Of a stretch of DNA of 59,847 bases, positions 40,913 to 50,950 are shown in pieces. Source of the DNA: Caldithrix sp964468415. GTDB lineage: Bacteria > Calditrichota > Calditrichia > Calditrichales > Calditrichaceae. Below the pieces are notes generated by a model, which had not been told where the DNA came from, made no database searches, and saw only the letters and a list, made by a program, of their open reading frames with translations. The position numbers and the translations under genes were made by a program. Numbering within the stretch: position 1 is the first letter of the stretch; each line of letters starts with the position of its first letter. The stretch is from assembly GCA_964468415.1 (NCBI GenBank), contig CAYXUS010000044.1:1-59847 (forward strand). Reading direction: 5' to 3'.

Positions 40913-42058
40913 GTGAGATACCTTAGTTTTGCCGTCATTTTAATGTTGGCGATTGTAAAATTATCATTGGCGCAAATGCCGAATTCTTTCCAAATAGAAA
41001 TCCGGCTTCTCAATCCGGAAAAGCTGGAAGAGCTTTACATTTCCGATGTGGATCTGCAAAACTTCGGTACTTCTGATGACATTTTCAGTCTGACCATCCG
41101 TAACAGCAACCCAGGCCAAAGCTACCCCAACTGCATTCTCGAGCTTTCTTTTTTGCGCATTACCCGCAACGGAAGCTTGCAGCAAATTCTTACGGCACGC
41201 AGCGAACCATTTACCGTTCCGCAGGGATTTACGGAAAAAACGGTCACCAATAAAGAGCTTTCCGTTTCCGGGTTCGATTTCGGGCAGGGAAACATCGCCT
41301 ATTTCCATCAAGTGGAAGTTTCTCCCGAGGCTGACGACTTAAAGAACGAAATTCTCGCTTCGGGTAAATTACCCTTCGGCATTTACAAAATTTCTGTCCG
41401 GTTGTACCAACAAAACCAGAGCCCTGTCGATCTGGGTCAGAACGAAATTGTTTTGCTGCGCGCGCTCAACCCCAGTTTTATTCAATTAATCACTCCCGGA
41501 GCCCCGGCCGGGCAGGGGATGATACCCGACGTTTACTCCCAGTTTCCCGTTTTTCAATGGAATGGCAACGGCGATGAATATCAGGTTCTGGTCTTCGAAA
41601 AAAAGGAAATGATGCCTTCTTTCGACGATATTGTGAACAGCCAGCCCAATTGGGCATCGCCACGCACGAATCGGCTCTCATTACAATACCCGCAAAGCGG
41701 GGAAGCGATTCCGCTGGAATACGGCAAAACGTATTACTGGATGGTACGCATGTTCGTAAATACTTCCGGCGGAGAAGAAACCCTGGACAGCGAAGTATGG
41801 GCTTTTAATCTGGTAAATCCCGAACAAACCGATAATTTGCCCAATCAAATGATTCGCGAAGACATTTTGCGCTTTTTAGCTCAGGTTTTGGGGCCCAACA
41901 TCGAAGAAGTTCGCGCCAGCTTAAATGGTTATCACCTTAAGCGAATCCGTTACAACGGACAAGAAATCGATCTTAACCGTTTGTACCAAATTTTAAACCA
42001 ATATCGGGGGACGTACTTCAGAATTGTGGATTTTATTCCCCCGACACCCGAAAGATGA
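40913..42058 (+). CDS. Secreted protein of unknown function
   Basis: The 381-residue product starts at a GTG with GAGGAGG six bases upstream and has a cleavable signal peptide (FAVILMLAIVKLSLAQ). The rest is beta-rich with no recognised family. It shows two possible Ig/Fn3-like regions, the second with PVFQWNGNGDEYQVLVFEKK and YYWMVRMF, a pattern like Fn3-type carbohydrate-contact domains in surface proteins. The C-terminus looks helical (MIREDILRFLAQVLG). It leads a plus-strand set with the FecR-domain protein, the barrel and the cyclase, so it may be a periplasmic or surface part of that system. Confidence 0.7.
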   Translation: MRYLSFAVILMLAIVKLSLAQMPNSFQIEIRLLNPEKLEELYISDVDLQNFGTSDDIFSLTIRNSNPGQSYPNCILELSFLRITRNGSLQQILTARSEPFTVPQGFTEKTVTNKELSVSGFDFGQGNIAYFHQVEVSPEADDLKNEILASGKLPFGIYKISVRLYQQNQSPVDLGQNEIVLLRALNPSFIQLITPGAPAGQGMIPDVYSQFPVFQWNGNGDEYQVLVFEKKEMMPSFDDIVNSQPNWASPRTNRLSLQYPQSGEAIPLEYGKTYYWMVRMFVNTSGGEETLDSEVWAFNLVNPEQTDNLPNQMIREDILRFLAQVLGPNIEEVRASLNGYHLKRIRYNGQEIDLNRLYQILNQYRGTYFRIVDFIPPTPER

Positions 42059-42065
42059 GGCCAAT

Positions 42066-42758
42066 ATGCGGACAAAACATATTTTCATGACTATTTTAAC
42101 TCTGGCCCTCGTTGTGGGCATGCTGCAGGCCAAAACCGAGCCCGTGGCTGTAGTTATTAAGGCACGCGGCAAAGTGTATTTGGTCAAAGGTAACAGTAAA
42201 AAAGGCCGGCCGGTCAAACGGGGCCAACGCCTATTGCCCGGGGAAAGCATCTTGACCAAAAGCAAAAGCTTTGTCATCGTAAAATTCATCGACAACGGGG
42301 GGATTGTGCGCATTCAGTCCAATTCGTTTTGTCGTTTCGAGGGGAAAGTAACCAAACGCGTTCTCAATAAAAATGTGTTTTTACAGGTGGGAACCATTTT
42401 CAGTAAGGTCTTTAAGAACAAGGGCGGCTTCCGCCTTACCACTCCGACCTCGGTCGCTTCGGTAAAAGGAACCGCTTTCTGGACAAAACAAAATTTTAAA
42501 TCGAGCACCTATTATTTCGGAGAAGAAGGCGTTGTCGAAATTTCCACCAGCCAAGGTGTCGCTTTGTTAAAAGCGGGAATGACAGGCATCGTAGCTTCAT
42601 CAAACAGTAAACCCATCGTGCGAAAAACGCGTCCCGGTGAACGGCCGAAAATCGAAGGTCTTTCCGAAAAAGACATCGATGAATTTGATCTGGAATTCGA
42701 AGACGCCAATGGGAATATCAAATCGTTAAAATTTAAACTGCAAAAAATAGAAAAATAG
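42066..42758 (+). CDS. FecR-domain periplasmic protein
   Basis: The 230-residue protein starts at an ATG with GAGG six bases upstream and a signal peptide (IFMTILTLALVVGMLQA). The FecR domain is clear: GKVYLVKGN, RGQRLLPGESILT, FVIVKFIDNGG, TTPTSVASVKGTAFWT and EGVVEIST. FecR proteins outside iron-citrate loci often serve as periplasmic sensors or carriers. The tail (DIDEFDLEFEDANGNIKSLKF) is acidic and lacks a helix anchor, so it is soluble and not a classic anti-sigma factor. It lies between the secreted protein (7 bp) and the barrel (6 bp). Confidence 0.85.
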   Translation: MRTKHIFMTILTLALVVGMLQAKTEPVAVVIKARGKVYLVKGNSKKGRPVKRGQRLLPGESILTKSKSFVIVKFIDNGGIVRIQSNSFCRFEGKVTKRVLNKNVFLQVGTIFSKVFKNKGGFRLTTPTSVASVKGTAFWTKQNFKSSTYYFGEEGVVEISTSQGVALLKAGMTGIVASSNSKPIVRKTRPGERPKIEGLSEKDIDEFDLEFEDANGNIKSLKFKLQKIEK

Positions 42759-42764
42759 ACACCT

Positions 42765-45119
42765 ATGAAAAAATCTATCGTTTTTCATTTAATCACGTTG
42801 CTTGTTTTCTGGTCCGGGTTAAACGCCGGCAGTTTTTACCATGATGCCCCCTCCGTTGTATTTCAGGGCGAAAATTTACACATCGAACTCAAGGAAATCG
42901 GCGCCATTCCCGATTACACCGCGCCGGTTTTGTATTATCGCATGACCGGTGAATTCGATTTTCACGCGGTAGCGCTGCAAAATCAGGGTTTTATTTATCA
43001 GGCCGATATTCCGGCCAAACAATTGCACCCCGGACGCGTGCAATACTATTTTGTCATGGAACCCAGCCCGGGACAATATTCCACCCTTCCGGCGGGTGCG
43101 CCTTACGCCGCTTTGTACGAAGTAGAAGTTATTGCCAATAATGCACAGAGCGGCCCCGGGCAACTACGCAAAATCGATGTTAATATTTTAGCGCCCCAAC
43201 AAGACGAAGTTTTGAATCCGGACGATGTTTTCATTTCGTTCTCTATTCCCATGGATGTGCAAAATCCCGACCAATTTAAGTATCGCTTTACCCTTGACGG
43301 CATCGATCGCACTGCGCGACTGGTGCGCGAGGGTCATGTGCTGACCTATGTTCCCGCTTCCATGCGTAGCGGGCTGCACACGGTTAATTTTAAGGTGTAC
43401 AATCAGGATGGCATTTTAATCGGACAAAAAGACCTGCGGTTTCGGGTAACCGATCGGCCGTCCAACCATCAGGCTTTTTCCTACAAAGGCTCCTTTTTCG
43501 TGGATAACCGGTTGCAATCCATTAATCAAAATTCGTTAAATTACACCCGGGGCGGATTAAATTTAAACTTTTCTTACAAAAAATTCGACTTGAAAACCCG
43601 CTTTTTGTTAACCAGTAACGAATCGCCGGAGCGCCAGCCATTAAACGTGTATTCCGCCAAACTGCGCTACAATTTTTCTTATCGTTATTTTCTCTATTTG
43701 TGGGGCGGCGATGTCATGCCCGACTACGGCCCGCTTACCCTGCAAGGCCGAAGAATCCGGGGCGGCAGCATTGGGCTGTACACACGCTTTTTTAATCTGG
43801 ACATTACCAAAGGACAATCGGTTCGGGGGGTAGAAGGCCTTCCTCCTGCCGATAGCACATCTGCCTTTCCTCAGCGCTACGGCACCTACAAACAAAATTT
43901 TTTCAGCGCCCGGCCGGAATTTGTATTTGGCCGCCATTTCAGGTGGGCCCTCAATTTAATTAGTGCCAAAGATGATCCGCATTCCATTCAATACGGCCCG
44001 AACCCCAAGCAATATTTGGTGGCAGGTACTTCGTTCCATCTCAACTTTGACAATCAAAGAATTATTGTTCGTGGGAGCGCTCAGGCCAGCATCTTAAATC
44101 AGGATATTTCCCAGACCATCGAATTCGACACCCTTGCTTCCATCTTAAAACTCAATGACGATGATCGGGACAAAGCTCAAAAAATCGTGGATATTCTCGG
44201 CGGCATGGACTTGCTCACCATTTCCCCCGGTTTGGCACCGCTGCCTTCGCTGGCTTTGCAATTCGACACCCAATTGAATTATTTCAACCAGCTTCTGCGC
44301 GTTTCTTACAAGCGCATCGATGCCAATTACAAAACGCCCGGAAACCCGTACATGTTGCGCGATTTAAAAGGCATTTTTGTCAACGACTATTTGCGGCTCC
44401 TGCAAAACCGAATTTTTATGAATCTGTTTTTTAACGCTTACCAGTCCAATCTTTCGCAAGGAAAAGCCAGCACCACAAACAAAGATTTCGGAGCCACTTT
44501 TTCATTAACCCCGAACAAAAGTTTGCCTTCCATTACACTTTCGTACATGAATTTCGGACGGAAAAACAATATTGCCCCCGATGACACCCTGTTCTATCCC
44601 GAAGACAACGTCACCCAATCGATCGGCCTTTCCGGCAGTTACGATTTTGATCTCGGTGTAATTCGTAATACCGTATCGCTAAGCGCAAATCATTTTTTGC
44701 GTGATGATGCCTACAAAGCGACCAAAACCGAATACAATTTACTCTCTTTAGGACTGCGCAACCGATTTTCCATTCCGCTTACCACACGATTTACCTATTC
44801 AAAAAGCGCCACCGATTTCGGCACAAATCTGACGACCTCTTCTACCGATATTCAGCGCTACTCGTTCGGGCTGGAATACACCTTTCGCCACTTTTTGTTC
44901 AACAGCGAACTCCGGCCATTTGTTAACGGGGCCATTCAAAAAATAAACGGCTCGCAGCAGGCCAACACTTATCAGCGTCAGAATTACACCGTAGGATTTT
45001 CATGGCGCACGGCCCGATTGGGCAGCATCGATCTCCGTTACGATTACATTTCGTATTTGTTTGATGATAATCAGCGCTCGGACGTTATTTTGAGTACGCG
45101 CTACAATTTCTATTTTTAA
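42765..45119 (+). CDS. Large outer-membrane beta-barrel with N-terminal Ig-like domains
   Basis: The 784-residue product has a signal peptide, an N-terminal part with Ig-like features (DVNILAPQQDEVLNPDDVF, PSGLHTVNF-type ends) and, from about residue 240, a long series of amphipathic strands (GLNLNFSYKKFDLKTRFLL, GLRNRFSIPLTTRFTYSK) ending YNFYF, a terminal-Phe barrel signal. No family name can be assigned. It follows the FecR protein by 6 bp and precedes a CHASE2-cyclase by 14 bp, which suggests a trans-envelope sensing or export unit. It is unlike TonB receptors: no plug domain or TonB box was noticed. Confidence 0.75.
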   Translation: MKKSIVFHLITLLVFWSGLNAGSFYHDAPSVVFQGENLHIELKEIGAIPDYTAPVLYYRMTGEFDFHAVALQNQGFIYQADIPAKQLHPGRVQYYFVMEPSPGQYSTLPAGAPYAALYEVEVIANNAQSGPGQLRKIDVNILAPQQDEVLNPDDVFISFSIPMDVQNPDQFKYRFTLDGIDRTARLVREGHVLTYVPASMRSGLHTVNFKVYNQDGILIGQKDLRFRVTDRPSNHQAFSYKGSFFVDNRLQSINQNSLNYTRGGLNLNFSYKKFDLKTRFLLTSNESPERQPLNVYSAKLRYNFSYRYFLYLWGGDVMPDYGPLTLQGRRIRGGSIGLYTRFFNLDITKGQSVRGVEGLPPADSTSAFPQRYGTYKQNFFSARPEFVFGRHFRWALNLISAKDDPHSIQYGPNPKQYLVAGTSFHLNFDNQRIIVRGSAQASILNQDISQTIEFDTLASILKLNDDDRDKAQKIVDILGGMDLLTISPGLAPLPSLALQFDTQLNYFNQLLRVSYKRIDANYKTPGNPYMLRDLKGIFVNDYLRLLQNRIFMNLFFNAYQSNLSQGKASTTNKDFGATFSLTPNKSLPSITLSYMNFGRKNNIAPDDTLFYPEDNVTQSIGLSGSYDFDLGVIRNTVSLSANHFLRDDAYKATKTEYNLLSLGLRNRFSIPLTTRFTYSKSATDFGTNLTTSSTDIQRYSFGLEYTFRHFLFNSELRPFVNGAIQKINGSQQANTYQRQNYTVGFSWRTARLGSIDLRYDYISYLFDDNQRSDVILSTRYNFYF

Positions 45120-45133
45120 GCAAGGGCGCCGTC

Positions 45134-47296
45134 ATGAAGTTTAGCAAACCCCGTCCCAAACCAGGCATTATTGCCGCATTAGTTTTAATCTCTTTGCTTT
45201 TGGCTTATTTGCTAAACATCACTTCCCTGTTTCAAACCGTCGAATTAAAAACCCTGGATTTGCGCTTCAGCATGCGTGGTCCGCTGCCGCTCAAAAATTC
45301 GCCGATCGTTATTCTGGCCATCGACAATCAATCCGACCTTTCTACCCCCTACCGATGGCCCTGGCCCCGCGCCTATTTTGCCCACGTAATCGAAAACCTG
45401 GAAAAGGCCGGTGCCCGCGCCATCGGCATCGACGTTATTTTTGACCAGCCCGACCACTACAACCCACAAAACGACGACTCGCTGGCGCATGTTCTGGCTC
45501 GCTACCCGAACGTTGTGTTGGCCGGAAAAATTCGCCAGAGCAGCGGCGCATTTACTTCCGTGGAAATTCTCCCTCCCTATGCCAAATTTTTGCTACCGGG
45601 AATACATTGGGGCGTGGCCACTCTGGAATCGGATGTTGACGGTTTTTTCCGCCGATACCCTTTTTTAGTCCATGCCATCGATACGACTCTTGCTTCTTTT
45701 TCCGCGGCAATTCTTCAAAGCTATCTCTCTTCCAAAGGAGAAACAGCACTTACTCTCCGCGATTCACTCGATTCTTTCTGGATCGGGAAACGCGCCATTC
45801 CAAAATACGACCGGGCGACCATGCTCATTAATTTTTACGGCCCGGCTTATTCGTTTACCTATTACTCCTTCGACAACGTTCTGGATGACCAGCAAACCGA
45901 TCTGGTGGATGATTACGATATCGATGCTTTTGACGATCCGGGCGATTCTACTCTGGGTATTCCTCCGGGCTTGCTTTACAGCGGAGCCTTGAAGGACAAA
46001 ATCGTCCTTATCGGTTCCACCCTGCCCGAACTGCATGACAATTTTCCCACCCCCTTTCTGGAAAGCCGGACCGACGAGGGCAAAACCGTTCGCGTGCAAA
46101 TGCCGGGGGTGGAAATTCACGCAAATGTGCTGCAGACGATTATTGATGCGAATTTTATTCACGCCCCTTCGAGCGTTGTCGTTCTTTTATTGAATCTCTT
46201 TTTGCTCGGCCTTGTGCTTCTGGCGGTTCGCAAATTCAATACGCTTCTCTCTTTGCTTTTTACCTTTTTATTAATCACCTTTTACATCGGTGCCGGATTT
46301 TACCTTTTTGAACACAATCAATTATTACTACCTGTTGTTTTGCCCAGTTTGGTAGTCTTGTTCGGGTTTTTAACCCAAACCTCTTACAGCTTTTTTCTTA
46401 CCCAGCAGGAGAAAAAACTGGTACGCGGCGTGTTTGCCCACTACGTACCGGAAAAGGTAGTGCAGGAAATTATCGAGCATCCCGAACGCCTGACATTGGG
46501 CGGGGAAGAACGAGTGGTCACCGTGCTGTTTTCGGACATTGCCGGATTTACCACCCTGTCGGAAAAGCTCACCCCAAAAGAGCTGGTCGCGCAACTAAAC
46601 GAATACCTGACGGCCATGACCGAAATAATTCTAAAACACAATGGCATTATCGACAAATTCGAAGGCGATGCCATCATGGCCGAATTTGGTGTGCCGGTAT
46701 CTTTTCCCAACCACGAAAAGGCGGCCTGTCTGGCTGCCCTTGAAATGCAAAACCGGCTGCGGGAGCTACGTTACAAATGGAAGAAAGAGGGGCGGCCGGA
46801 GCTGCATGCGCGTATTGGTATTAATACCGGAGAAATGATTGTGGGCAATATGGGCTCGCACACCGTGTTCGATTACACGGTTATCGGAGATCATGTCAAT
46901 TTGGGAGCCCGTTTGGAAGGAGCAAACAAAGCCTATCAAACGAATATCATGGTCAGTAACTTTACACAAGAAGCCGTTAAAGACGACTTTATTTTCCGGC
47001 CTCTGGATTTAATTCGGGTGAAAGGGAAATTGAAGCCGGTCCAGGTTTTTGAACTGATCGGTACGCCGGAAACGAAATTTACCAATCAATTTCTGGAAAT
47101 GCTCGATTTGTTCAGTCAGGGGCTTATTGCCTATCGTTTGCGGCAATGGGACAAAGCATTGGAAATTTTCGCGCAATGCCAGAAACTGGTTCCCACCGAC
47201 AAACCGACCGAAATCTACATTAATCGTTGCAAATATCTGGCGCAAAATCCCCCGCCGGAAGACTGGGACGGCGTGTGGGAACTCAAAGAAAAATAG
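45134..47296 (+). CDS. CHASE2-domain adenylate cyclase (class III)
   Basis: The 720-residue protein has an N-terminal helix, a periplasmic CHASE2 domain (KTLDLRFSMRGPLP, SPIVILAIDNQSD, PRAYFAHVIENLEKAGAR), three C-terminal helices around residues 340-430, and a cytoplasmic cyclase domain. The metal-binding Asp pair is in VLFSDIAGFT and FEGDAIMAEFG. IDKF has the Lys and VFDYTVIGDHVNLGARLE the Thr typical of ATP-specific enzymes. A short helical tail ends the protein. It makes cAMP in response to an unknown periplasmic cue, perhaps relayed by the FecR protein and the barrel of the same operon. Confidence 0.9.
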   Translation: MKFSKPRPKPGIIAALVLISLLLAYLLNITSLFQTVELKTLDLRFSMRGPLPLKNSPIVILAIDNQSDLSTPYRWPWPRAYFAHVIENLEKAGARAIGIDVIFDQPDHYNPQNDDSLAHVLARYPNVVLAGKIRQSSGAFTSVEILPPYAKFLLPGIHWGVATLESDVDGFFRRYPFLVHAIDTTLASFSAAILQSYLSSKGETALTLRDSLDSFWIGKRAIPKYDRATMLINFYGPAYSFTYYSFDNVLDDQQTDLVDDYDIDAFDDPGDSTLGIPPGLLYSGALKDKIVLIGSTLPELHDNFPTPFLESRTDEGKTVRVQMPGVEIHANVLQTIIDANFIHAPSSVVVLLLNLFLLGLVLLAVRKFNTLLSLLFTFLLITFYIGAGFYLFEHNQLLLPVVLPSLVVLFGFLTQTSYSFFLTQQEKKLVRGVFAHYVPEKVVQEIIEHPERLTLGGEERVVTVLFSDIAGFTTLSEKLTPKELVAQLNEYLTAMTEIILKHNGIIDKFEGDAIMAEFGVPVSFPNHEKAACLAALEMQNRLRELRYKWKKEGRPELHARIGINTGEMIVGNMGSHTVFDYTVIGDHVNLGARLEGANKAYQTNIMVSNFTQEAVKDDFIFRPLDLIRVKGKLKPVQVFELIGTPETKFTNQFLEMLDLFSQGLIAYRLRQWDKALEIFAQCQKLVPTDKPTEIYINRCKYLAQNPPPEDWDGVWELKEK

Positions 47297-47299
47297 GCA

Positions 47300-47647
47300 T
47301 CACTCTTCAACCAAAATCCATTGCAGGAACAAACTAACCACACTGATAACAATAGCGGCCAGCAGGGCCGTCCCGAAACCAGCCACATGAAAGCTATCCA
47401 TGAACCAATCGGTTAATTCAAGAATAATCGCGTTAATCACAAAGGTAAAGAGCCCCAATGTCAAAATATTCAGGGGCAATGTAAACACGATTAAAATCGG
47501 TTTAATGAATGTATTTAAAAGTCCAAAAACGATGGCGGCCCCCACTAAGGCCCCTGTGCTGTCAAACCAAATTCCGCCAAAAATCACATCCACAAACCAC
47601 AATGCAGCCGAATTGATGAACAGCCGTAAAATCAGATAGCGTACCAT
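47300..47647 (-). CDS. Phage-holin-family-4-like small membrane protein
   Basis: The 115-residue protein has four hydrophobic helices with the family pattern INSAALWFVDVIFGGIWFD, GLLNTFIKPILIVFTLPLNI and LGLFTFVINAIILELTDW. These chromosomal proteins (PF04020 type, YvlD-like) occur widely outside phages and their role is unknown. An GGAGGGCGC-like site precedes the ATG. It is convergent with the cyclase gene, 3 bp apart, and no terminator separates them. Confidence 0.85.
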   Translation of the reverse strand: MVRYLILRLFINSAALWFVDVIFGGIWFDSTGALVGAAIVFGLLNTFIKPILIVFTLPLNILTLGLFTFVINAIILELTDWFMDSFHVAGFGTALLAAIVISVVSLFLQWILVEE

Positions 47648-47833
47648 GCGCCCTCCTTATTTTCTGGTCTTGCGGTAACCCACGTTATTATTTTTCCTTA
47701 AAATACTCGCTACAGCCGTATGAGGCAAACCCGATTATGATTAATTTGCGGGCAATAGATTCTTCCGCTTTTATTTTGTAAATTGAAGGCCGCAAACGAC
47801 CCAAACATAATCAAAAATGAGGAGGGATTTATC

Positions 47834-48421
47834 ATGGCCAAGAAAAAAATTTTGATGCTGGTTGGCGATTTCGGTGAAGATTACGAAACCATGGTGCCAT
47901 TTCAGATTTTAACCATGGCAGGACACGAAGTTCATGCGGTTTGTCCCGACAAGAAACCGGGCGACACCGTTAAAACCGCCATCCATGATTTTGAGGGCGA
48001 CCAAACCTACAGTGAAAAACGCGGGCACAATTTTGCCATCAATTTTGACTTTGATCAGGTAAATCCGGAAGATTACGATGCACTGGTTATTCCGGGCGGA
48101 CGTGCTCCGGAATATTTGCGTTTAAACGATCGTGTGGTGGAAATTGTCCGGCATTTTGGTCTGGCCAACAAACCCATTGCCGCAATTTGCCACGGACCGC
48201 AGCTTTTGGCCGCCGCCGGCATCTTGAACGGCAAAAAATGTTCGTCCTACCCCGCCGTAAAAACCGAAGTGGAATTAGCCGGTGGCACCTGGGTTCCCAA
48301 TAACGAAACCTTTTCCAATGCGCACACCGACGGCAATCTTGTCTCGGCACCGGCCTGGCCGGCTCATCCGGAGTGGATGCGTCAATTCTTAATGCTGTTG
48401 GGTTCTACTATCGAAGCCTGA
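47834..48421 (+). CDS. DJ-1/PfpI family protein
   Basis: The 195-residue product, from an ATG with GGAGGG seven bases upstream, has the fold KKILMLVGDFGEDYETMVPF, the catalytic Cys in AAICHGPQLLAAAG and a nearby Glu (DFGEDYE) and His. Family members include glyoxalase III, deglycase and PfpI-type proteases. Which activity applies cannot be told from sequence alone. It is a single gene with its own terminator. Confidence 0.9.
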   Translation: MAKKKILMLVGDFGEDYETMVPFQILTMAGHEVHAVCPDKKPGDTVKTAIHDFEGDQTYSEKRGHNFAINFDFDQVNPEDYDALVIPGGRAPEYLRLNDRVVEIVRHFGLANKPIAAICHGPQLLAAAGILNGKKCSSYPAVKTEVELAGGTWVPNNETFSNAHTDGNLVSAPAWPAHPEWMRQFLMLLGSTIEA

Positions 48422-48423
48422 TT

Positions 48424-48449
48424 AAAAGAGCCCGTCCGGGCTCTTTTTC
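48424..48449 (+). terminator. Rho-independent terminator after the DJ-1/PfpI gene
   Basis: AAAAGAGCCC / GGGCTCTTTT with loop GTCC is followed by T on the plus strand, directly behind the stop codon at 48421. Confidence 0.9.
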
Positions 48450-48467
48450 TGTTGGGAGTTTAAGCGC

Positions 48468-49484
48468 ATGACCATTCATTCGACATTACTCGGGCATCCG
48501 TTTGAAGATAACGCACTTTACCTTGTCGTCGATTCGGGTACTCAGCAAACGCGTTTGCTTTTTGATTGCGGCGAAAACACGCTGAATCACCTCCCCATCG
48601 GGGAAATCCAAAAAATCGACCACGTATTTTTCTCCCATTTTCATCTGGACCACATTGCCGGATTCGATCGCTTCATTCGTGTGAATTACAACCGGGAAAT
48701 CCGTCCCGTACACGTCTGGGGACCGTACGACACCATCGAGATAATTTTTAATCGCATGAACAGCTTTACATGGAACCTGCTCGGCAAAACCCAGACACAA
48801 TGGTTTATCCACGAAGTTTCCCGCAATTCCATCAAAACCGTTCGACTGTTTTCGCATGAATTCTTTGCCAAACAACACTTTGTCGAAGAAAAAGAATGGA
48901 CCGGCTCTGTTCTAACAACCCCTACTTTTGCCGTGCAGGCTCATTTTCTGAACCATCGCATTTTTACCCTTGGCTACACGGTGCGGGAACCCGAACACAA
49001 AAATATTGACAAGGAAAGGCTTAACGAAGCGAACCTGCCTGCCGGGCCGTGGCTGAACGAAGTAAAAAACACCGCCCTGCCTGACAAGACGGAAATTACG
49101 GTCGGAACAAAAAAAATGCGTCTGGGAGAATTACGTGCCACACTTCTGAGAACAACGCCGGGAGATTGCGTTGGCTACCTAACTGATTTTTCGTACCTCC
49201 CCGAGGAACTTCCCGCGCTTTCGCAATGGCTTAAAGGGTGCAACCACTTGTATTGCGAAAGTCAATACCTGAAAGCCGACCATCTCCTTGCCCGGCAAAA
49301 TTATCACCTGACAACAAAAGATGCGGCCTTGCTGGCCCAAAAGGCAAAAGTACAAAAACTCACCTTATTTCATTTTTCGAGACGGTACAAACACTTGGGA
49401 ATCATTCCTTTCGTAAAAGAAGCGGAAAAATATTTCAGGCCGGTTGCCGAACCCGAAGGCTGGTTAATCGGGGATAATTTCTAA
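48468..49484 (+). CDS. RNase Z-like metallo-beta-lactamase-fold hydrolase
   Basis: The 338-residue protein has the metal motif SHFHLDHIAG (HxHxDH), YLTDFSYLP with a bridging Asp, and a final LFHFSRRY that provides the last His, as in the RNase Z/BN subfamily. TRLLFDCGENT near the N-terminus is typical. Length is near tRNase Z (about 300), but the exosite arm is not clear, so the substrate may differ. It overlaps the convergent HD-GYP gene by 21 bp at their 3' ends. GGGAG precedes the ATG. Confidence 0.8.
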   Translation: MTIHSTLLGHPFEDNALYLVVDSGTQQTRLLFDCGENTLNHLPIGEIQKIDHVFFSHFHLDHIAGFDRFIRVNYNREIRPVHVWGPYDTIEIIFNRMNSFTWNLLGKTQTQWFIHEVSRNSIKTVRLFSHEFFAKQHFVEEKEWTGSVLTTPTFAVQAHFLNHRIFTLGYTVREPEHKNIDKERLNEANLPAGPWLNEVKNTALPDKTEITVGTKKMRLGELRATLLRTTPGDCVGYLTDFSYLPEELPALSQWLKGCNHLYCESQYLKADHLLARQNYHLTTKDAALLAQKAKVQKLTLFHFSRRYKHLGIIPFVKEAEKYFRPVAEPEGWLIGDNF

Positions 49485-50693
49485 CAGATAATCTGTAACT
49501 TTAATATTGTATGTTGCGGGATTTACTGTTTCGATGATACGATGAAGCTCGCCCACTCCTTTGCTTAAATCCAGATTCCGCGGCACAATGGGCATACTCT
49601 TATTCAGATCATAAACAAGGCGCACCACCGGTTGCAGAATATTTTCCCGGCCCGATTCAATTACAATGGCTAAAAAACCGCTTTCCAGCCTGACTAAGGT
49701 GCCCGGGGGATAAATGCCCATAAACTTGATAAATTGTTCCAGTAGGCCTTCGTCAAATAGAATCTGACGTTGGGTGTAAATTTCCTTTAGTGCCTGCACC
49801 GGATTCAGCGCCGTATGATAAATTCTATCGGAAGTTAGCGCATCGTACACATCGATAATGGCGCCCAGCTTTCCTCCCAATGAAATCTGATCGCCGGTCA
49901 AGCGATTGGGGTAACCGGTTCCGTTTAGTCGTTCGTGATGTTCGGCCACTACCGATAATGTGTGTGCCGAGACGTCTTCCATTCCGCTCAAAAGTTCTAT
50001 CCCATACTGTACATGTTTTTTGAGAACATTATATTCTTTGGGAGACAGGCCGCCCTCTTTTTTCAAAATTTCTTCCGGGATTTTACTTTTCCCAATATCG
50101 TGGAGCATTGAGCCCAGTGTGTATTCGAATATTTCATCTTTGTCCATCATTAAGGCCTTGCTTAGCCCGGCCGTTAAAATACCCACATTAAACGAATGCT
50201 CGTAAGTGTACGCATCTTTCTCTTTGATGGTGGAAAGCAAAAGCAAGGCATCGCGATTGCGGGTTACCGAATCGATTACATTTTCTACCAGCGTAGAAAA
50301 CTCTTCCAGTTTAATCTTTTCTCCATAACGGATATCATTATAGGCTTTTTTAAGAATTGAATGGGCATTGGTTTGGATTTCGCGCGCGCGTTTTAATTCT
50401 TGCTGCAGTGAAACCTGTACCTGAAGGTCAAGCTCTTTGCCCGGAACGAATCCATCGAGGCGCGATTCGAATTCCCGCAAGAATTCTTCACGCGTAAGAG
50501 TTTCACGAATATCGATGCCTTTTGTGGTATCGATGTAAACTTCGGTGATGCCGCTGCGTTTTATTTTTTCGACGTCTTTGTAGCTTTTGATGCGCTTTCT
50601 GCTGGTCAAAAACGGATGTGCCAGCCAACTGCAATTGAAATCGGCGACATAAGCCCCCGGGCGAAGTTGATCTACCTTTACTTTTCGTATCAT
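49464..50693 (-). CDS. HD-GYP cyclic-di-GMP phosphodiesterase
   Basis: The 409-residue protein has an N-terminal DUF3391-like domain (VKVDQLRPGAYVADFNCSWL..PFLTSRKRI) and a C-terminal HD-GYP domain with YEHSFNVG, LHDIGKSKIP, HERLNGTGYP and DVYDALTSDR. All metal and GYP residues are present, so it is likely an active c-di-GMP hydrolase. The ATG at 50693 was chosen over a GTG six codons earlier. Ribosome site support is weak for both. No partner is adjacent. Confidence 0.9.
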   Translation of the reverse strand: MIRKVKVDQLRPGAYVADFNCSWLAHPFLTSRKRIKSYKDVEKIKRSGITEVYIDTTKGIDIRETLTREEFLREFESRLDGFVPGKELDLQVQVSLQQELKRAREIQTNAHSILKKAYNDIRYGEKIKLEEFSTLVENVIDSVTRNRDALLLLSTIKEKDAYTYEHSFNVGILTAGLSKALMMDKDEIFEYTLGSMLHDIGKSKIPEEILKKEGGLSPKEYNVLKKHVQYGIELLSGMEDVSAHTLSVVAEHHERLNGTGYPNRLTGDQISLGGKLGAIIDVYDALTSDRIYHTALNPVQALKEIYTQRQILFDEGLLEQFIKFMGIYPPGTLVRLESGFLAIVIESGRENILQPVVRLVYDLNKSMPIVPRNLDLSKGVGELHRIIETVNPATYNIKVTDYLLEIIPD

Positions 50694-50950
50694 TGTTGCA
50701 GAAAGTCCCACATTTTGGTTAGCGTGCTAATAATCTTCGGAAGAATTCTTTAAAAACTAAACTATTTGTCTGAAAAATTGTAAATATTCTTTCGAAATGC
50801 TTCCCAAAGCCCCTTTTTGCGGAATTCCCTTTTCTTGATGAAACTATTTGCGTAAATTCAACGTTTTAAAAATTCGTTTTGCTTTAATGGGTTAAATTTT
50901 AGTAGCTTTCAGGATTAAGCGATTAAACCACAAACCAACGGGGATTGCGC

